From positions 1-33,556 of the forward strand of contig JARLGZ010000253.1 in assembly GCA_031292515.1 (NCBI GenBank): a DNA stretch of 33,556 nt, in the 5' to 3' direction. The position numbers and the translations under genes were made by a program. How positions within the stretch are numbered: the stretch's first letter is position 1; every line of letters starts with the position of its first letter. Under the pieces are notes generated by a model, which was not told the origin of the DNA, did no database searches, and saw nothing but the letters and a program-made list of their open reading frames with translations. Positions 30,139 through 33,556 of the stretch are shown piece by piece. Origin of the DNA: Puia sp. Lineage in GTDB: Bacteria; Bacteroidota; Bacteroidia; Chitinophagales; Chitinophagaceae.

Positions 30139-32514
30139 ATGCTGAAGAACTATTTTAAAGTGGCTTGGCGGACGATCCGGAATAATAAGGCCTTTTCTGC
30201 CATCAATATCATTGGCCTGGCTTTCGGCATGGCGTGCAGCCTGCTGATCCTCTTATGGGTAAAGGATGAACGCAGCGTGGATAGTTTCTTTGCCAACGGC
30301 GACCGGGTTTTCCGGATTTTTAACCGCGAGTATGTCGATGGAAAAAAGGAAGCAGGCTATTGGACGCCCGGTCTGCTGGCCGGGGAGCTAAAAAAGAATA
30401 TTCCCGAAATAGAATATGCTTCGGGTGTAAACTCCGCGGAGGGGAATACTTTTGAGGCAGGCGGCAAGATACTCAAGCAGGATGGTTTGTTTGCCGATTC
30501 CGACTATTTTAAGATATTGAGCTATCCGCTGTTGCAGGGAAACGCGGAAACGGCCTTGAACACGCCGGAGGCGATCGCTCTCTCCGATAAGATGGCCACG
30601 AAGTTTTTTGGCGATGCGAAGACCGCCATCGGCAAGACCCTCCGCTACCAGAACCGAAAGGATTTCAAAGTGACTGCCGTGTTCGCGGATCCCCCTGAGA
30701 ATTCTTCGTTGAAATTCGATTTTGTGATCAACTGGATGGCTTATGTACAGGACAATGAGTGGGTAAAAGATTGGAGGAATAATAGTCCGTCTACGTTTGT
30801 CCTGTTGCGTCCGGCCGCAAGCCCGGCGCTGGTGAGTTCCAAGTTAAAGAGATTCCTCGACAACTACAATCATACGTTTACGGCCAATTTCAGGCTGGAA
30901 CTGAACCTGCAACCTTTCAGGGAATGCTATCTCCATTCCAATTTTGTCGACGGCGAACTCTCCGGCGGCCGGATCGAGTATGTCCGGTTGTTCAGCATCG
31001 TGGCTGTTTTTATCCTGGTCATCGCCTGTATCAATTTTATGAATCTCAGCACGGCCCGATCCTCCAAACGCAGCCGTGAGATCGGAATCCGGAAGGTCGC
31101 CGGCGCCCTTCGCGGCTCCCTGGTGTCTCAATTCCTAAGTGAGGCGGTGTTTACGACGGCAATAGCCGTGATCCTGGCTATTTTGCTGGTCATCGGGCTG
31201 CTACCTTATTTCAATACCCTAACCGGTAAACAGATCGGGTTTCCTTTTTCGGATTATTCTTTTTGGCTGGAGCTGGCGGGCCTGACCGTTCTGACGGGTC
31301 TGGTCGCCGGGAGTTACCCCGCGGTCTTCCTATCCGCCTTTAGACCTATCAAAGTGTTGAAGGGGGCGCTGAAATTCAAGGGAACCACGATCCTGTTCAG
31401 AAAAGGGTTGGTCGTTTTCCAATTTGTACTTTCCATCGTTCTGATCGTCGGTACGATCGTGATAGCCCGCCAGAGCGATTATATACAGCATGCCAACCTG
31501 GGATACAGAAAGGAGAATCTTTTGTATATCCCCCTGGAGGGTGATCTGGGCGGAAAATATAGTGTATTGAAACAACAGGCGATGGGTCTCCCGACGGTGC
31601 AGTTGGTCACCTGTCTTTCCGATGTTCCGACCTATATCGGTGGAAACAGGACTTCGACTGTCGATTGGACGGGAAGGGATCCTAATGCGAACCCGATGTT
31701 CATGGTCACTGCGGCGGGGTATGACTTCGTAAAGACGATGCAGTTGACATTGGTCGATGGCCGGGATTTTTCCCGAGAATTCGCTTCGGATTCTTCGGCC
31801 TACCTGGTAAACGAGGAAGCCGTGAAACTCATGAAATATAGGGATCCGATCGGAAAGCCGATGGCATTGTGGGGTATGAAGGGGCATATCGTCGGGGTAT
31901 TGAAGAACTTTCACCTGACTTCGCTGCATCAGCACATTGAACCCCTGATCGTCCATTTGGGAGAGGCAAACCAAGGCGGAATCATCCTTGTACGCACTAC
32001 GCCCGACGATACGAAGCCTGCGTTGGCCGGGCTTGAGAAGATCTGTAAAGAGTTGAATCCCAAATTCCCCTTCAGCTATTATTTTGTCGACGACGAGTTC
32101 CAGAAATTGTATAAGAGCGAATCCATCGCGAGCCATCTCACCAATTGTTTTTCGGTGTTGGCTATTTTCATCTCCTGCCTGGGGTTACTGGGCCTGGCGA
32201 TGTTTACCGCCGAGCAAAGAACCCGCGAGATCGGTATCCGGAAGGTATTAGGCGCCAGCCTTCTCTCTTTATTTACGTTATTGTCCGGCGAGTTCCTGCT
32301 GCTGGTGGTGGTTGCGATACTGATCGCTTCGCCCCTGGCCTGGTGGGCTACCAACCATTGGCTGGAAGACTATGCCTATCGTGTTCCGGTCAGTTGGTGG
32401 ATATTTGGAGTAGCCGGCGGATTGGCTGTCTTTATCGCTCTGGCCACGGTAAGTTTCCAGGGTCTGAAAGCGGCGCTCATGAACCCGGTTAAGAGTTTGC
32501 GGTCGGATGGGTGA
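30139..32514 (+). CDS. FtsX/MacB-type ABC transporter permease (2 of 3)
   Basis: The 791-residue protein begins MLKNYFKVAWRTIRNNKAFS, with helix 1 at about 21-41. A MacB periplasmic core domain follows (about 45-245, with ALSDKMATKFFGDA). The first FtsX block (about 283-410) carries REIGIRKVAGAL (313-324). A second periplasmic domain (about 450-660) follows, with a second FtsX block from about 675 carrying REIGIRKVLGAS. Everything expected of a full-length permease is present. The cytoplasmic EIGIRKV coupling helices contact an ATPase that is not encoded here. It is much closer to the third gene than to the first, suggesting a recent duplication. Substrate unknown. Confidence 0.92.
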   Translation: MLKNYFKVAWRTIRNNKAFSAINIIGLAFGMACSLLILLWVKDERSVDSFFANGDRVFRIFNREYVDGKKEAGYWTPGLLAGELKKNIPEIEYASGVNSAEGNTFEAGGKILKQDGLFADSDYFKILSYPLLQGNAETALNTPEAIALSDKMATKFFGDAKTAIGKTLRYQNRKDFKVTAVFADPPENSSLKFDFVINWMAYVQDNEWVKDWRNNSPSTFVLLRPAASPALVSSKLKRFLDNYNHTFTANFRLELNLQPFRECYLHSNFVDGELSGGRIEYVRLFSIVAVFILVIACINFMNLSTARSSKRSREIGIRKVAGALRGSLVSQFLSEAVFTTAIAVILAILLVIGLLPYFNTLTGKQIGFPFSDYSFWLELAGLTVLTGLVAGSYPAVFLSAFRPIKVLKGALKFKGTTILFRKGLVVFQFVLSIVLIVGTIVIARQSDYIQHANLGYRKENLLYIPLEGDLGGKYSVLKQQAMGLPTVQLVTCLSDVPTYIGGNRTSTVDWTGRDPNANPMFMVTAAGYDFVKTMQLTLVDGRDFSREFASDSSAYLVNEEAVKLMKYRDPIGKPMALWGMKGHIVGVLKNFHLTSLHQHIEPLIVHLGEANQGGIILVRTTPDDTKPALAGLEKICKELNPKFPFSYYFVDDEFQKLYKSESIASHLTNCFSVLAIFISCLGLLGLAMFTAEQRTREIGIRKVLGASLLSLFTLLSGEFLLLVVVAILIASPLAWWATNHWLEDYAYRVPVSWWIFGVAGGLAVFIALATVSFQGLKAALMNPVKSLRSDG

Positions 32515-32544
32515 TACGAACAAAGGATAGAAGAGAAGTCTGAG

Positions 32545-32580
32545 CCTATCAAAGAACAGGAAGAGAAGTTCTTCGATAGG
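32545..32580. repeat. Inverted repeat between permease genes 2 and 3
   Basis: CCTATCAAAGAAC (32545-32557) pairs with GTTCTTCGATAGG (32568-32580) at 12 of 13 positions. No T-run follows, so it is a poor intrinsic terminator and could instead be a processing or attenuation hairpin. Confidence 0.5.
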
Positions 32581-32616
32581 GATCCCGAAATAGTAAAAAA
32601 CATTAAATAGATTCCC

Positions 32617-33556
32617 GTGCTTAAAAATTATTTTAAGATTGCCTGGAGGACTATCAAGAATAATAAGGCCTTCTCATTTATCAATATTATTGGACTTGCG
32701 CTGGGCTATGATCGCAGGAATCTTCTCTATATCCCCATCGAAGGAGATCTTGGGAAGAAATTCGATCTGTTCAAACAACAGGCGCTGAATACTCCGGGTA
32801 TAAGCGAGGTAGCATGTGTTTCGTCGTCACCTACCGAAATCCATAATGGCACGGGCGGGGTGGATTGGGATCGAAAAGCGCCGAATACGACCCCTCAGTT
32901 CACCTATCTTGCCACCGGGTATGATTTTGTGAAGACAATGGATCTGACATTGGCACAGGGACGGGATTTTTCCAGGGACTTTGCAACTGATTCGACGGCT
33001 TATCTTATCAACGAAGCCGCGTTGAAGATTATCGATTATAAAAATCCTATCGGCAGGCCGCTGACAATGTGGGGAGTAAAGGGTCCCATTATCGGCGTAT
33101 TGAAAGATTTTCATTTTGCCTCCCTGCACGAACCCATCAAGCCGTTGATCGTCCGTATGTTTCGGGGAAACAGTTATGGATCCATCCTGGTGCGAACCGG
33201 GCCGGGTAACACGACGCAGGCATTGGCCGATCTCGAAAAGATCGCCAGGAATCTGAATCCCGCCTTCCCTTTTAACTGGTCTTTTTCCGAAGAAGAATAC
33301 CTGCGGTTATATAAGAGTGAGCAGGTGGTAAGTCATCTCTCCCGTATTTTTGCGGGTCTGGCCATTTTTATATCCTGCATGGGTCTCCTGGGGCTGGCCA
33401 TGTTTACGGCTGAACAGCGCGCTAAAGAGATGAGTATCCGAAAAGTGCTGGGTGCAAGCATCCGTTCCCTGTTTACAATCTTGTCGAAAGAATTTGTCCT
33501 ATTGGTGCTGGTTGCGGTGGTGATCGCCACCCCGGTAGCCTGGTATTCCATGAATA
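32617..33556 (+). pseudogene. FtsX/MacB-type permease (3 of 3) with large in-frame internal deletion, open at window end
   Basis: A frame from GTG 32617 stays open to the window edge (313 codons). Residues 1-30 match the start of the preceding permease (MLKNYFKIAWRTIKNNKAFS, then INIIGLALG). At 32706/32707 the sequence jumps directly to YDRRNLLYIPIEGDLG, which aligns with residues 456 onward of that permease (GYRKENLLYIPLEGDLG). About 425 residues are missing: the rest of helix 1, the first periplasmic domain and the whole first FtsX block. The remaining second periplasmic domain and final FtsX block (with KEMSIRKVLGAS) are intact and in frame. It is either a decaying gene or a half-size permease; the C-terminus lies outside the window. 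Confidence 0.8.

Overview
The window looks like a chromosome segment of a Bacteroidota bacterium, most likely of the Chitinophagaceae or a near relative. The reasons are the Bacteroidota promoter form TTTG-N20-TATTTTTG at 7490-7521, the paralogous FtsX/MacB-type permeases, a Bacteroidota-style mobilisation module, and a carbohydrate cluster built from DUF1080, DUF1549/DUF1553 and DUF1501 proteins. The genus is inferred from gene content, not from a marker gene.

Layout. (1) 1-2471 is AT-rich accessory DNA: an AbiE-type toxin-antitoxin pair with a shortened toxin, and a RES-domain-like protein. It abuts the 3' end of tRNA-Leu(GAG) (2472-2555, minus). (2) 2694-5604 is ordinary chromosome: a sensor histidine kinase, a GT2 glycosyltransferase, a small membrane protein and tRNA-Gly(GCC). 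(3) About 5766-14004 reads as an integrative mobilisable element of roughly 8.2 kb at the 3' end of tRNA-Leu(TAA). It carries a large serine recombinase whose reading frame runs antisense into the tRNA, a 46-residue partner ORF, an arm-domain-like protein, a hairpin cluster that may be oriT, a MobC-like protein and a relaxase. Cargo follows: a two-gene unit with a possible RNase-toxin fold, an XRE regulator, a HEPN-like protein, a tail-anchored protein and a His-rich secreted protein. A 15/19 copy of the tRNA end lies at 13986-14004, followed by a strong terminator, and marks a probable right end. (4) 14299-17126 holds a phosphodiesterase-like lipoprotein, a HipA-like/DUF3037 pair and a secreted protein of unknown role.

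(5) 17322-27278 is a coherent export-and-redox cluster. The minus strand carries a DUF1080 (3-keto-disaccharide hydrolase family) protein and a beta-propeller protein with an azurin-like C-terminal cupredoxin domain. The plus strand carries a c-type cytochrome/DUF1549/CBM6-like/DUF1553 protein, a Tat-exported DUF1501 protein and a DUF2231/cytochrome c/LRR membrane protein. The divergent promoter holds three LacI-type palindromes, and the propeller gene has its own array of AACGTT direct repeats. I infer a co-regulated periplasmic system for oxidative glycoside processing; the substrate is unknown.

(6) 27553-33556 carries three paralogous FtsX/MacB-type permeases. The third, open at the window edge, has a clean in-frame internal deletion equivalent to about 425 residues.

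Both intergenic spacers at 24118-24233 and 27279-27520 are made of degenerate short repeats. No CRISPR array, rRNA or complete insertion sequence was seen.
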